Shown in pieces: positions 19,007 through 26,442 of a DNA stretch of 64,000 nt. The stretch comes from CAZLMW01 sp964560875 (GTDB lineage: Bacteria > Myxococcota_A > UBA9042). The stretch lies in the NCBI GenBank assembly GCA_964560875.1, contig CAZLMW010000021.1:17582-81581 (forward strand), in the 5' to 3' direction. Under the pieces are notes generated by a model. That model did no database searches, was not told the origin of the DNA, and saw only the letters and a list, made by a program, of their open reading frames with translations. Each line of letters starts with the position of its first letter. Position 1 is the stretch's first letter. The position numbers and the translations under genes were made by a program.

Positions 19007-19341
19007 TGGGACTCCAAGCGCAGGTCTGCGATTGGCAGCGCGCACATCAGGTGGACGCCCCGCTACAGTCCAAGATGCGCGCCAAGAGCCGCACGTAGTC
19101 ATCAACCTTTTGTTATAATTAGTCTATTGACGGCGACACGTTCGCCGCAGCGTCCGGACCAGCTCAAGGTTGCGTGACGATTGCCACGTGCTTGGTGAGA
19201 CGACTGTCTCGCCGCTCGGGGTCCACGCGCTGGGGCAACGCGGCATTCCGCTTCACAGCGACTCGGAGTCGATTGCCGGTGTTTCGCGCCATCGCCAGCA
19301 GAGACGCCTCAGAACCGCGCCGCGACTATCCAATAGGCTCG
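19007..19341. other. 335-base non-coding spacer inside the signalling block
   Basis: No credible gene on either strand. The part nearest lipoprotein B holds the only AT-rich patch nearby: read on the minus strand it contains TATAAC (19112-19117), a 5/6 match to a -10 box, without a convincing -35. Further upstream lies the -24/-12-like element listed separately. The spacer therefore probably carries the promoters that separate the upstream operon (kinase A to FGE-like lipoprotein A) from the downstream one (lipoprotein B to membrane protein B). Confidence 0.5.
19171..19186 (-). promoter_or_regulatory. Candidate sigma-54 (-24/-12) promoter
   Basis: On the minus strand the sequence TGGCAATCGTCACGCA keeps the invariant GG and GC of the sigma-54 consensus TGGCACG-N4-TTGCA at exactly the required spacing and matches 8 of the 12 specified bases. 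Transcription would start near 19160, about 150 bases before lipoprotein B. An FHA-sigma-54 activator is encoded just upstream, which makes the match more credible. It remains a weak pattern match that could arise by chance. Confidence 0.4.
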
Positions 19342-20424
19342 CTAGTTGGCGACGGCGCCGGCCGGGATCTCGATGGCGCACCGAAAACCGACTATCGCCT
19401 GGTTGTTGCTGGCGCCGATCGACATCCGTGCGCTGACGCGTGTGTCCTTCGCGGAGTTGGTGAACCCTCCGCCTTTGAGGGTCATCTTGGTCGTCTTCTC
19501 CGGGCCGGGATCCGTGACCGATGAGCAGCTGCAATTCTGTGGCTTGGTGCAGCTGTCGCATTCCGGGCAGAGTTTGCAGTGGTGGTCGAAGTCTCCGCTC
19601 GTGCTCGTCCACTCCCACACGTTGCCGGTCATGTCGTGCATCCCCCACGGGCTTATGCCGAGCGGCTTGCTGCCGACCTGTTGCGATCCCCAATTCACCT
19701 TCGCCGTGTTGGAAGCCAGGATCGCGTAGTCGTTGAACTCTTCAGGCACGACGGTGCCGACATCCGCTCGAATCTGCGGAAACTCCTTGCCAAACGACCA
19801 CGTCGGCATCGCACGCGCACAGTCCAATCCCGACTTCTTGAGGCGCACGCAACCACCGCGCGCGGCGAACTCCCACTCAGCCTCGGTGGGCAGCCGTCCG
19901 CCCAGGAACCGGCAATAAGCATGCGCCTGATGCCACGACGTGCCGTTGATCGCGTGATCGAGTTTGTTCGAATCTCCGCCAACATAGTTGTACCCGTCGA
20001 CGTCCTTGCCCGTGGGCGCCGCGACACATTTGCCGGCTTGAACGCATCGCGCGTATTGCCCCGCTGTGACCTCGAAGCGCCCCATGTAGAACGGGGCTAC
20101 GGTGATCGGAAGCTGGGGATGTTCCTCCCGGTAGTTTTGGCTCCACATCGATTTCGAATCGCTCACGCGCAGGGATGACGGCGTGCAGACACCATCCAGC
20201 GTGGCGTTGCAGCCCAGCCACGTCGCCCCGCCATCGACGCGGCGAAACTCGACCTCTCGGCTGAGCAGGTCGACCTTGGTGAAGTCGGCATCGAGCAGCG
20301 GGTCTTCGAGAGCCGCACAGGACTGCACATCGGTACATTCCGGGTCCGCCTTGCAGCCGGTAGTTGCGGCCAGCAGGAGCACCGTCAGCCCGGCGAACAA
20401 GCGCGCGTCAAGTGTCGCGGCCAC
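19342..20424 (-). CDS. FGE-sulfatase-fold lipoprotein A
   Basis: 360 residues from a GTG at 20424. That start gives the signal peptide (VLLLAATTGC, lipid Cys at residue 24) and a 17-base overlap with the upstream regulator gene; no ATG is available nearby and TTG at 20400 is an alternative. The domain covers most of the protein: GGATWLGC, YMGRFEVTAGQYARCV, GGRLPTEAEWEFAARGG, MHDMTGNVWEWTST, LKGGGFTNS, VGFRCAIEIP. As in lipoprotein B the catalytic cysteines of formylglycine-generating enzymes are missing. A six-cysteine insertion (19525-19581; HCKLCPECDSC...CSC) sits at the same place. Likely exported and membrane-anchored with a binding or structural role. Confidence 0.85.
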   Translation of the reverse strand: MAATLDARLFAGLTVLLLAATTGCKADPECTDVQSCAALEDPLLDADFTKVDLLSREVEFRRVDGGATWLGCNATLDGVCTPSSLRVSDSKSMWSQNYREEHPQLPITVAPFYMGRFEVTAGQYARCVQAGKCVAAPTGKDVDGYNYVGGDSNKLDHAINGTSWHQAHAYCRFLGGRLPTEAEWEFAARGGCVRLKKSGLDCARAMPTWSFGKEFPQIRADVGTVVPEEFNDYAILASNTAKVNWGSQQVGSKPLGISPWGMHDMTGNVWEWTSTSGDFDHHCKLCPECDSCTKPQNCSCSSVTDPGPEKTTKMTLKGGGFTNSAKDTRVSARMSIGASNNQAIVGFRCAIEIPAGAVAN

Positions 20425-21805
20425 GTATCCGAGCGAGCTGCGCCTTGTCGACGCCGAGCGCGTCCATCCAGCGGTATACTTGGCGGCGATCGACCTGCCA
20501 GTGCTTTGCGACTTGTCCAATGTTGCCTCCTGCTGCCATCAGTTCGCGTTTCAGGGTCGCGAGATCAGGGCGTGTTTGACCGAACGCAGCACTGGGGACA
20601 TCTGCAGAATCCGTGCCACGTGCAGGCGGCGACACCAGCGGACCTGGCTGCACGCGTTGGCGCACTTCCTGCTGAATGTGGTCGGGAAGGTCCGAGGTAC
20701 TGAGTTGCCGACGGCCGTCCTGCGAAAGGTGTTGGAGCACTGCGCGCAAGCCGCGCAGGTTCGTCGGCCAGCGACACAGCAACAGCGCTTCAACGATGTC
20801 CGCGCCGCCTATGAGAGCCCAGGATTGCCCGGCTACGTGGGGGCAGATGGCGTCAGCGATGTCGACAAGATCCATCGGTCGGGCGCTCAGCGATGGCACC
20901 AGTACGCGCGACCCGGCAAGCCGCGCGAACAGATCCAAGCGGAACCGATCAGCACGCACGGCTGCCTCAATGTCTGTATTGGTCGATGCGACAACGCGCA
21001 CGTCGATCCGCCGGTCCTGGTCCGAGCCAACGGGCCTGACGACACCTTCCTCCAATACTCTGAGCAGCTTGGCTTGCAGCGGCAGCGCGAGGTCGCCGAT
21101 TTCGTCCAACACCAATGTGCCGTGATTTGCCTCGACGAATCGCCCCTTTCGCGCGGTGTTGGCGCCGGAAAAAGCGCCGCGTACGTGCCCAAAAAACTCC
21201 GACTCGAAGAGCGGTTCAGGAACAGCCGTCACGTTCACCCGCACCAAGCGCCCGGTTCGACCGCTCGCGGCATGAATCGCCCGGGACACGAACTCCTTGC
21301 CGGTCCCCGAGTCGCCCAAGATGAGCGCGGCAGTATTATTCTTCGCGGCGAGGGCAATGACTTCTCTCAGCCGGCGTGCGGCCTGCGAACGGCCCGGAAC
21401 GTCCGAGGTCGGTTGGTCGTAGCGCGCGGCAGCGGCGTGGTCGAAAGCCGCGACCAACACCACATTGCCGACACGAATCACGCCGCCGTGGGCAACGGTC
21501 GTCTGCGAGACCTTCTGCCCGGCGACCCATGTGCCGTTGCGACTCTCCTCGTCGCGGACTTGCAGCGCCGTTCCACCGTCGACCGCGCACAAGCTGACAT
21601 GGAGCCGTGATAGCGCCGAGTCCGAAAATGCCGTTACTCCCGCGGCGCGCGTCCGCCCGATCGACAGACCGGCGGGCCCAATACGAATGCGCGTGCCAAG
21701 GCGCTCAGGATCTTCGCTGGCGAGCACTTGCACATGCCACTGCCCATCGGACGCGGCGGCGTTGGGAAGCAAGCTGCGGGGCGCGTTTGGAGTACTGCTG
21801 CTCAA
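20408..21805 (-). CDS. FHA-domain sigma-54-dependent transcriptional activator
   Basis: 465 residues from a TTG at 21805. An FHA phosphopeptide-binding domain occupies ~25-125 (SIGR 48-51, SRLH 66-69, RNGTWV 89-94). The AAA+ sigma-54-interacting domain spans ~135-370: Walker A GDSGTGKE (164-171), the GAFTGA loop as GAFSGA (210-215), Walker B LVLDEIGDL (231-239). A Fis-type HTH closes the protein (NIGQVAKHWQVDRRQVYRWM). The FHA domain should read phosphothreonine marks made by the neighbouring Ser/Thr kinases and switch on sigma-54 promoters, a circuit known in myxobacteria. TTG is chosen because it begins one base after the previous stop (TAG 21807-21809); no ATG precedes the FHA domain. Confidence 0.9.
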   Translation of the reverse strand: MSSSTPNAPRSLLPNAAASDGQWHVQVLASEDPERLGTRIRIGPAGLSIGRTRAAGVTAFSDSALSRLHVSLCAVDGGTALQVRDEESRNGTWVAGQKVSQTTVAHGGVIRVGNVVLVAAFDHAAAARYDQPTSDVPGRSQAARRLREVIALAAKNNTAALILGDSGTGKEFVSRAIHAASGRTGRLVRVNVTAVPEPLFESEFFGHVRGAFSGANTARKGRFVEANHGTLVLDEIGDLALPLQAKLLRVLEEGVVRPVGSDQDRRIDVRVVASTNTDIEAAVRADRFRLDLFARLAGSRVLVPSLSARPMDLVDIADAICPHVAGQSWALIGGADIVEALLLCRWPTNLRGLRAVLQHLSQDGRRQLSTSDLPDHIQQEVRQRVQPGPLVSPPARGTDSADVPSAAFGQTRPDLATLKRELMAAGGNIGQVAKHWQVDRRQVYRWMDALGVDKAQLARIRGRDT

Positions 21806-21806
21806 A

Positions 21807-22724
21807 CTACAGACCCCGCGCGTTTGGGCGCGGCTGCGGCTGCGCTTCAGAGGACCGCGACGCAACCGGCGACCGTCGTTCAGACGAAATCGCCAGCGGA
21901 CCACGCCCGACCAGGCCCGCGACCCCAAGCGCCACACCTGTGCCGCCAAGCGCAGTCAAACCGGTTGCCGCGCCTGTGTACCGGTTGATAGTGCTGACCT
22001 CGGCCTGAGCATCGGCCAGCGACATCCCGACGACGCGACCGGCCGTATTCCGCCTTGCTTCGTACTGTTGATCAGCGGACCACGCCGCGTACGAGGAGAG
22101 CACGGCACCCGCCAGCAGCGCCCCGCCCACACCGATGGAAAGCCACGCTTTCGTTGAGTCGCTGGCGAGTGCCGACGCCCGGACATCGCTCGAGATGACG
22201 CCGCTTGACCGACTTCGAGGCACAGCGTCGGCGGACTTCGCGCTGACGCTGGGAGACTGCGGATGCCTCGTCTTGACGACGGAGGCCTTCGGGAGCTGCG
22301 GCGCAGCCGGCACGAAACCCAGCGTCTTCTTGAGAACGGCAAGAGCCCGTTTGCGGGCATCGACATCGGTACGGCAATGACCCTTGGCGACAATACACTC
22401 AAACTGTTGGCGCGCGAGACGGCTGCGGCCAATGCGCGTGTTGGCGTGGGCCGCGATGTACAGAAGTCGACAATTGCGACTCAAAGCGTGCGCTTCCGAG
22501 GCCAGCGCGGCGACGACACGGTAGTTCTTTGCGCGCCGAGCCGCGGGGATCCGCGCGGCAATCCGATACGCGGGCTTCAGCCGGGTCATGTCCTCGCTAT
22601 TGCCCTTCCCCAACGTGCATCGAAACGGGTCGCCCGCGGCCGTCGTGGGACCGGCCGAAGTGACCGCGGGCGCAATAAGCAACGCCAGGCAAAGCAGAAG
22701 CTGCCAACCCGTCAGCGAGCGCAT
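21807..22724 (-). CDS. Membrane protein A: signal peptide, helical repeat region, two C-terminal TM helices
   Basis: 305 residues from ATG 22724, 19 bases after the kinase A stop; an earlier ATG at 22772 would overlap the kinase. The N-terminal signal is QLLLCLALLIAPAVTSAG. Residues ~25-135 hold a cysteine-containing helical region (CTLGKGNSEDMTRLKPAYRIAARI, ARQQFECIVAKGHC) like the TPR part of secreted kinase-linked proteins. A Ser-rich linker is followed by TM helices ~195-215 and ~250-275. Architecture and position match membrane protein B, with low apparent sequence identity. Its stop is immediately followed by the regulator start, so it lies in the same operon. Confidence 0.7.
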   Translation of the reverse strand: MRSLTGWQLLLCLALLIAPAVTSAGPTTAAGDPFRCTLGKGNSEDMTRLKPAYRIAARIPAARRAKNYRVVAALASEAHALSRNCRLLYIAAHANTRIGRSRLARQQFECIVAKGHCRTDVDARKRALAVLKKTLGFVPAAPQLPKASVVKTRHPQSPSVSAKSADAVPRSRSSGVISSDVRASALASDSTKAWLSIGVGGALLAGAVLSSYAAWSADQQYEARRNTAGRVVGMSLADAQAEVSTINRYTGAATGLTALGGTGVALGVAGLVGRGPLAISSERRSPVASRSSEAQPQPRPNARGL

Positions 22725-22743
22725 CCATGACCGCGTTCGCAGC

Positions 22744-24411
22744 CTACTCAAGCGGGAGAGCGTTGAACTCACTGTGCACCTTCTCCGCGGTTGCTGGTGT
22801 TGGTCCTGCGGCTTCCTTCAACGGTGTCCGTATGCGTTTGGACGCCCGCTTTTTTAGGCGGCGACGTTTGGGAGCCGAGCGGTGCGTTCTTGAGCCCCGC
22901 ACCTTCCTTGGGGGCACGACTTGCATGCTGGCCGATTTGGCGAACGCTGGCGGTTCAGCTTCGACAGCAGCCCGGCTGGGGGACGCTCTGGTACTCACCG
23001 CTGCGATGCTGGTCTTGTCTTTGGTTCGCGGTTCGTCGCCCGTGCGGGGCGCCAGCCGCCGTCGCACCGGGCTGGCGGGCGCAGGTGCCAATGTCGACGA
23101 CTGCGAAGGCTGGACCCGCCGTCCTTCAGGGGTCGACTCGAGCGATGGCAGGCCAATCCATGTCGACACGGCTACCAAGGCGATCGCTCCGAATGCGTAC
23201 TTGATGGCGGTCGCACGTGGGCGGGTGAGACGACGGGACAACTTCGATGCAGCTTCTTCACCGGCGCGAAGGCTGCCCAGCGGCACGGCCTCACCCGTTG
23301 GGCCGTCGGTCGGCGTCGCGACCGAGACTGTGTCGCCAAGCTGCGTGATCGCCCCGTTTCGGGCCAAGCTGACCGCGGCAAGAAGGGCACGAGACATCGC
23401 ATCAGCATCCTCATATCGATCGTTGGGTTGTTTGGCGAGCGACTTATGTACGACGGACACGACCGCGCTCGGAATCGGCTGTGGCGATGCGATCGCCAGG
23501 TCGGGCACAGGGACATTTCTGTGCTGATACATCAAGGCGAGGGGTTCCGTTGCGTTGTACGGCAGCCGACCCGACAAGCAGCGGAACATGAGCACACCGA
23601 GCGCGTACAAGTCCGAGCGTCCGTCGATGTGATCTCCCACGCACTGTTCAGGGCTCATGTACCCCGGCGAACCAAGGGCGGCTTCGTGTCCGGTGAGCGT
23701 GGAACCCGCCTCGTGGACGATGCCAAAATCGACAATCTTGGCCGCGCCAATGGGATCGGCTTCGGACGCGCCGCAAAGGACGATGTTCGATGGCTTCAGG
23801 TCGCGATGAACCAATCCGCCAGCGTGAGCGGCCGCGAGGGCCGAGAGCAATTGCAGCGCGAGATCGACGACCGAATCGACCGAAAGTAGAGCGCGCTCGC
23901 CGGCCAATCGGTCTAAGCAAGCCCCGAGCGTCACTCCCTCCAGGCGTTCCATGACGATGTAAAGAAGACCGGAATTCGCCTGCCCAAAATCGAGCACGCG
24001 AACGACGCCTGGATGATCGAGGCGAGAGGTAGCCCGCGCTTCCCGATGAAATCGCCTGGCGACGTCGGTGCCCGCAGCCACGACATCACCTCGCATGAAC
24101 TTGATGGCTACGCGCAATCCGGTGGCCAGATTCTGGGCCGCGACCACGGTGCCGTTGCCGCCCTCACCCAGCAGCACGCCCAGCTTGTATTTGCCAGCGA
24201 ATAGTGTGCCGGACGCCGGGACTGAACCGGCGTCCAGACGGAGGGGCGCGACGATCGTGGGGGCGCTGTCGATCTCGCAGAATGAACCGTTGGTCGTGCG
24301 TCCACAGTATGGGCACATCCTTGCCTGACCGGCACCCGCCATGTCGGCGGCCGAGCTGTTCAACCCTGTTGCCATACCGACTTCCGCGATCCGTTCGGCG
24401 GAGTGTCTCAT
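22744..24411 (-). CDS. Ser/Thr protein kinase A with N-terminal zinc ribbon
   Basis: 555 residues from ATG 24411. A short zinc-ribbon-like knuckle (CPYCG at 33-37 and C45) precedes the kinase domain (~72-335): LGEGGNGTVVAAQ (81-93) as the Gly loop, VAIKF with K104, VHRDLKPSNIV (201-211), DFG (228-230) and GSPGYMSPEQ. A TM helix lies at ~405-425 (YAFGAIALVAVSTWIGL), followed by a very basic Pro/Ala/Arg/Lys-rich tail. All catalytic residues are present. Three further in-frame Met codons (24375, 24342, 24318) follow the first. A possible sigma-70 promoter at 24431-24458 lies just upstream. First gene of the apparent kinase A / membrane protein A / FHA-sigma-54 / FGE-like operon. Confidence 0.93.
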   Translation of the reverse strand: MRHSAERIAEVGMATGLNSSAADMAGAGQARMCPYCGRTTNGSFCEIDSAPTIVAPLRLDAGSVPASGTLFAGKYKLGVLLGEGGNGTVVAAQNLATGLRVAIKFMRGDVVAAGTDVARRFHREARATSRLDHPGVVRVLDFGQANSGLLYIVMERLEGVTLGACLDRLAGERALLSVDSVVDLALQLLSALAAAHAGGLVHRDLKPSNIVLCGASEADPIGAAKIVDFGIVHEAGSTLTGHEAALGSPGYMSPEQCVGDHIDGRSDLYALGVLMFRCLSGRLPYNATEPLALMYQHRNVPVPDLAIASPQPIPSAVVSVVHKSLAKQPNDRYEDADAMSRALLAAVSLARNGAITQLGDTVSVATPTDGPTGEAVPLGSLRAGEEAASKLSRRLTRPRATAIKYAFGAIALVAVSTWIGLPSLESTPEGRRVQPSQSSTLAPAPASPVRRRLAPRTGDEPRTKDKTSIAAVSTRASPSRAAVEAEPPAFAKSASMQVVPPRKVRGSRTHRSAPKRRRLKKRASKRIRTPLKEAAGPTPATAEKVHSEFNALPLE

Positions 24412-24430
24412 TTTGATAGCCTGTCCCGCT

Positions 24431-24458
24431 ACCGTACCGGGCGGTGCAACCGGGTCAA
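24431..24458 (-). promoter_or_regulatory. Possible sigma-70 promoter for kinase A operon
   Basis: On the minus strand TTGACC (24453-24458) is followed after 16 bases by TACGGT (24431-24436). The -35 box is a 5/6 match and the -10 box poor. The start site would fall about a dozen bases before the ATG at 24411, leaving a very short leader. That suggests either leaderless-like translation or use of one of the downstream Met codons. Confidence 0.3.
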
Positions 24459-24475
24459 AGCGACGAGACACGGAT

Positions 24476-25157
24476 CTACTTCGCGCCCCCATACGGTCGC
24501 GCCTGCGTGACGAAGAGCTCGGGCGTTCCCCCTGGTGGGCCGTCGAATTGAACTCGACATCCGTCGCGAAGATTCGGCTATCTGCCTTCGCCTCCTTGCC
24601 GTACAGAGGCATGAAGTAGCGGTTGATCTCGGCCAGCGCCTGGCCGAGGCGGTGGGTCTGGGCGGCGGTCAACACCGTCTTTCCGGGTGTCACCAACGAG
24701 GAGTGCGAAAGCAAGACACGCGGCTCCCCATTCCCCGCAATCGGGCCGGAGGAGCGAGACGGTAACCGTGTCGTGCAACCCGGGCCAGCGCTACACGAGC
24801 ACAGCGGATTTGCACCGGTGCGCCTGCGCGACCTACTTGCGATGGGTGACTTCGCCGTGGCGACCACAGTCGTCTTCGACGCGGACCCAGAGCGCGTTGC
24901 GGGCCGTAGTTCTTGGGCGGCCAGTCGCCGGGGCCGAGTTGCTCGAAGGTCTTGTAGCCGTGACCCACGACGACCTGGAGTGGATCGGAACGCGTGCACG
25001 CCTCGTTCCGAGGGCCGATTTCGGGATCATCCTCGCACGCGAGGGGATCGACCGCGCAGTCGGACCAGTTGCGAACGTCGTACATGCAGCCGGCTGCGGA
25101 CAGCGCCGATAACGACACCGCCAGCAACGAAGGGACGAACCCGCGGCGACCGCTCAT
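24476..25157 (-). pseudogene. Frame-broken lipoprotein gene ending in a PEP/pyruvate-binding-type tail
   Basis: An intact start at ATG 25157 encodes a lipoprotein signal (VSLSALSAAGC) and ~60 residues including VVVGHGYKTFEQLGPGDW. Near 24900 the frame shifts: RNALWVRVEDDCGRHGEV is in another frame, ending at a TAG near 24834. A third stretch (ANPLCSCSAGPGC, VLLSHSSLVTPGKTVLTAAQ, INRYFMPLYGKE, FATDVEF) runs in yet another frame. It needs one more single-base shift near 24555 to reach FDGPPGGTPELFVTQARPYGGAK and a TAG at 24476-24478. The VTQARPY ending is typical of PEP/pyruvate-binding domain proteins. Either a decayed or recombined gene or several indel errors. Its start overlaps the upstream gene by 4 bases. 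Confidence 0.6.
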
Positions 25158-25747
25158 CGACCGACCGCCATCAAGATCTTCGGCTGAATCGCGGCGTCGA
25201 ACACCAGCCTGTCCGGCGGCACGACCCCGAATTGCTGCACCATCGCGCCGCCGACGCCAAAGGTGACCGTGATGCGCCAGTCGTCCTCGTCGATGGTCGC
25301 CTTGTACGTCATCAACGCGCCGAGCGATCCGGCGAACCCGAGCCGGTTGAGCTTTTCCACGTCGGACACGATGAATGACGCCTCCGGGCCGATGCCGACG
25401 TGCTCCTCGAAGTCGCCGTCGATGAACCACTTCCAGTACAGGCCGATGTGCGCGTGTGGGCGCCTCTCGAACGTCTGCAAGGTCGGGGCATAGCCGGCGG
25501 CGGCCGTCCAAACGAGGGTGGTTGCCGCGCTCGCTTCGTGTTCGAACTGCAGCTCGACGACGCCATAGGCGATGGGGAGCATCGACGACTGCACTACTGT
25601 CTTGGTCGTGGTCTTGGTCTTTGTCGGGCTCTTGGTCGGGATCTTGGCCGGGCTCTTGGTCGCGACCTCGACGGGGGACTTGGCGTGCCCATGGCCGGCC
25701 AGCATGCAGCCGACGGCCATCGAAAAAACCACCACCCTGCGCCGCAT
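25154..25747 (-). CDS. Probable outer-membrane beta-barrel-like protein
   Basis: 197 residues. A signal peptide (MRRRVVVFSMAVGCMLAG, cleavage near HGHA) is followed by a 30-residue Lys/Thr/Pro linker (SPAKIPTKSPTKTKTTTK). After it come alternating hydrophobic strands with aromatic ends (AYGVVELQFEHEA, LVWTAAAGYAP, HAHIGLYWKWFIDG, FGVGGAMVQQFGVVP). The pattern fits a small outer-membrane barrel; no enzyme motif is seen. ATG 25747 shares one base with the stop of the preceding gene, and the stop overlaps the start of the broken lipoprotein gene, so these formed one operon. Confidence 0.6.
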   Translation of the reverse strand: MRRRVVVFSMAVGCMLAGHGHAKSPVEVATKSPAKIPTKSPTKTKTTTKTVVQSSMLPIAYGVVELQFEHEASAATTLVWTAAAGYAPTLQTFERRPHAHIGLYWKWFIDGDFEEHVGIGPEASFIVSDVEKLNRLGFAGSLGALMTYKATIDEDDWRITVTFGVGGAMVQQFGVVPPDRLVFDAAIQPKILMAVGR

Positions 25748-26283
25748 CACGATCCGAAATCCACCTTGACGCCGAAGATCCAAGGGTAGCCGGCGGTGAG
25801 TGTGGGGGCGATTCGCCAGCCGCCGGGGAAGAACTCGAAGCCTGCTCCGACATGCGCGCCTGGAAGAAAGAGCGCGCCGCCGGCGGTATAGCCGACTGCC
25901 CCGCCGTAGGCAGCGCCGAAGATCGGCGTGAAGACGCTAGCATCGAGGCCGCCGACGGCGAAGAAGCTGCCCCGAATGACTCGCCCGTAGCTCATGTAGA
26001 CGCCGTGGAGCAGCAGCGAGGTCCCGCCCCCAATCTGCACGAACGAACGTGGTCCGAGCCGGCGATGCACATCGATGCCGATCAGGCCGCCAACCGACGC
26101 GGGAAAGCCGACGTGCGCGCCGATGTACACGCTCTCTGGCGGCAAGGGACGCGGCGCCGGTTTGGCGCCCAGCGCGGGTTTCGACAGGAGCGCACCGGCG
26201 GCAAGGACAGCCGCCGCAGTCAGCAGGTGCCGGGGAATCCGTCGGGAACCGAAAGGGAAATCGAAAGCGTCAGACAATCTCAA
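25747..26283 (-). CDS. Gly-rich outer-membrane/exported hypothetical protein
   Basis: 178 residues with a signal peptide (HLLTAAAVLAAGALLSKPALGA). The mature part is Gly-rich with repeated short strands (VYIGAHVGFPASVGGLIGI, SFVQIGGGTSLLLHGVYM, GGLDASVFTPIFGAAYGG, FGVKVDFGS). The terminal aromatic/Gly pattern is typical of small outer-membrane barrels. It resembles the next gene in plan but not clearly in sequence. It is transcribed away from the cyclase gene; the 159-base divergent region holds the dyad at 26326-26348. Confidence 0.6.
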   Translation of the reverse strand: MRLSDAFDFPFGSRRIPRHLLTAAAVLAAGALLSKPALGAKPAPRPLPPESVYIGAHVGFPASVGGLIGIDVHRRLGPRSFVQIGGGTSLLLHGVYMSYGRVIRGSFFAVGGLDASVFTPIFGAAYGGAVGYTAGGALFLPGAHVGAGFEFFPGGWRIAPTLTAGYPWIFGVKVDFGS

Positions 26284-26325
26284 ATCAGCTTGCGTTCCAA
26301 CTGGTTAGCCTGCGCAGCGGCGCCA

Positions 26326-26348
26326 CTTATATGCACTTTACACATAAG
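26326..26348. promoter_or_regulatory. AT-rich imperfect dyad in a divergent intergenic region
   Basis: CTTATATG (26326-26333) and CACATAAG (26341-26348) form a 7/8 inverted repeat across a 7-base spacer, in an otherwise GC-rich 159-base region between the divergent outer-membrane operon and the cyclase gene. On the minus strand the left arm contains TATAAG, a fair -10 box for the barrel operon. On the plus strand TTTACA lies in the middle. It may be an operator serving one or both directions. Confidence 0.35.
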
Positions 26349-26442
26349 GCGGTCGACCGGTGCGTTTCCGAGAGATTACGCCAACGCAGGCGTCGCGGCA
26401 TGCCTCGTTTCAATCCCCGGCCGGTCCCCGTACGCTCCCAAG

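Noticed and set aside
15761..20424. Active formylglycine-generating enzymes for sulfatase maturation
   Set aside because: The fold motifs are present, but the cysteine pair that binds copper is missing in both, and no sulfatase gene is in the window.
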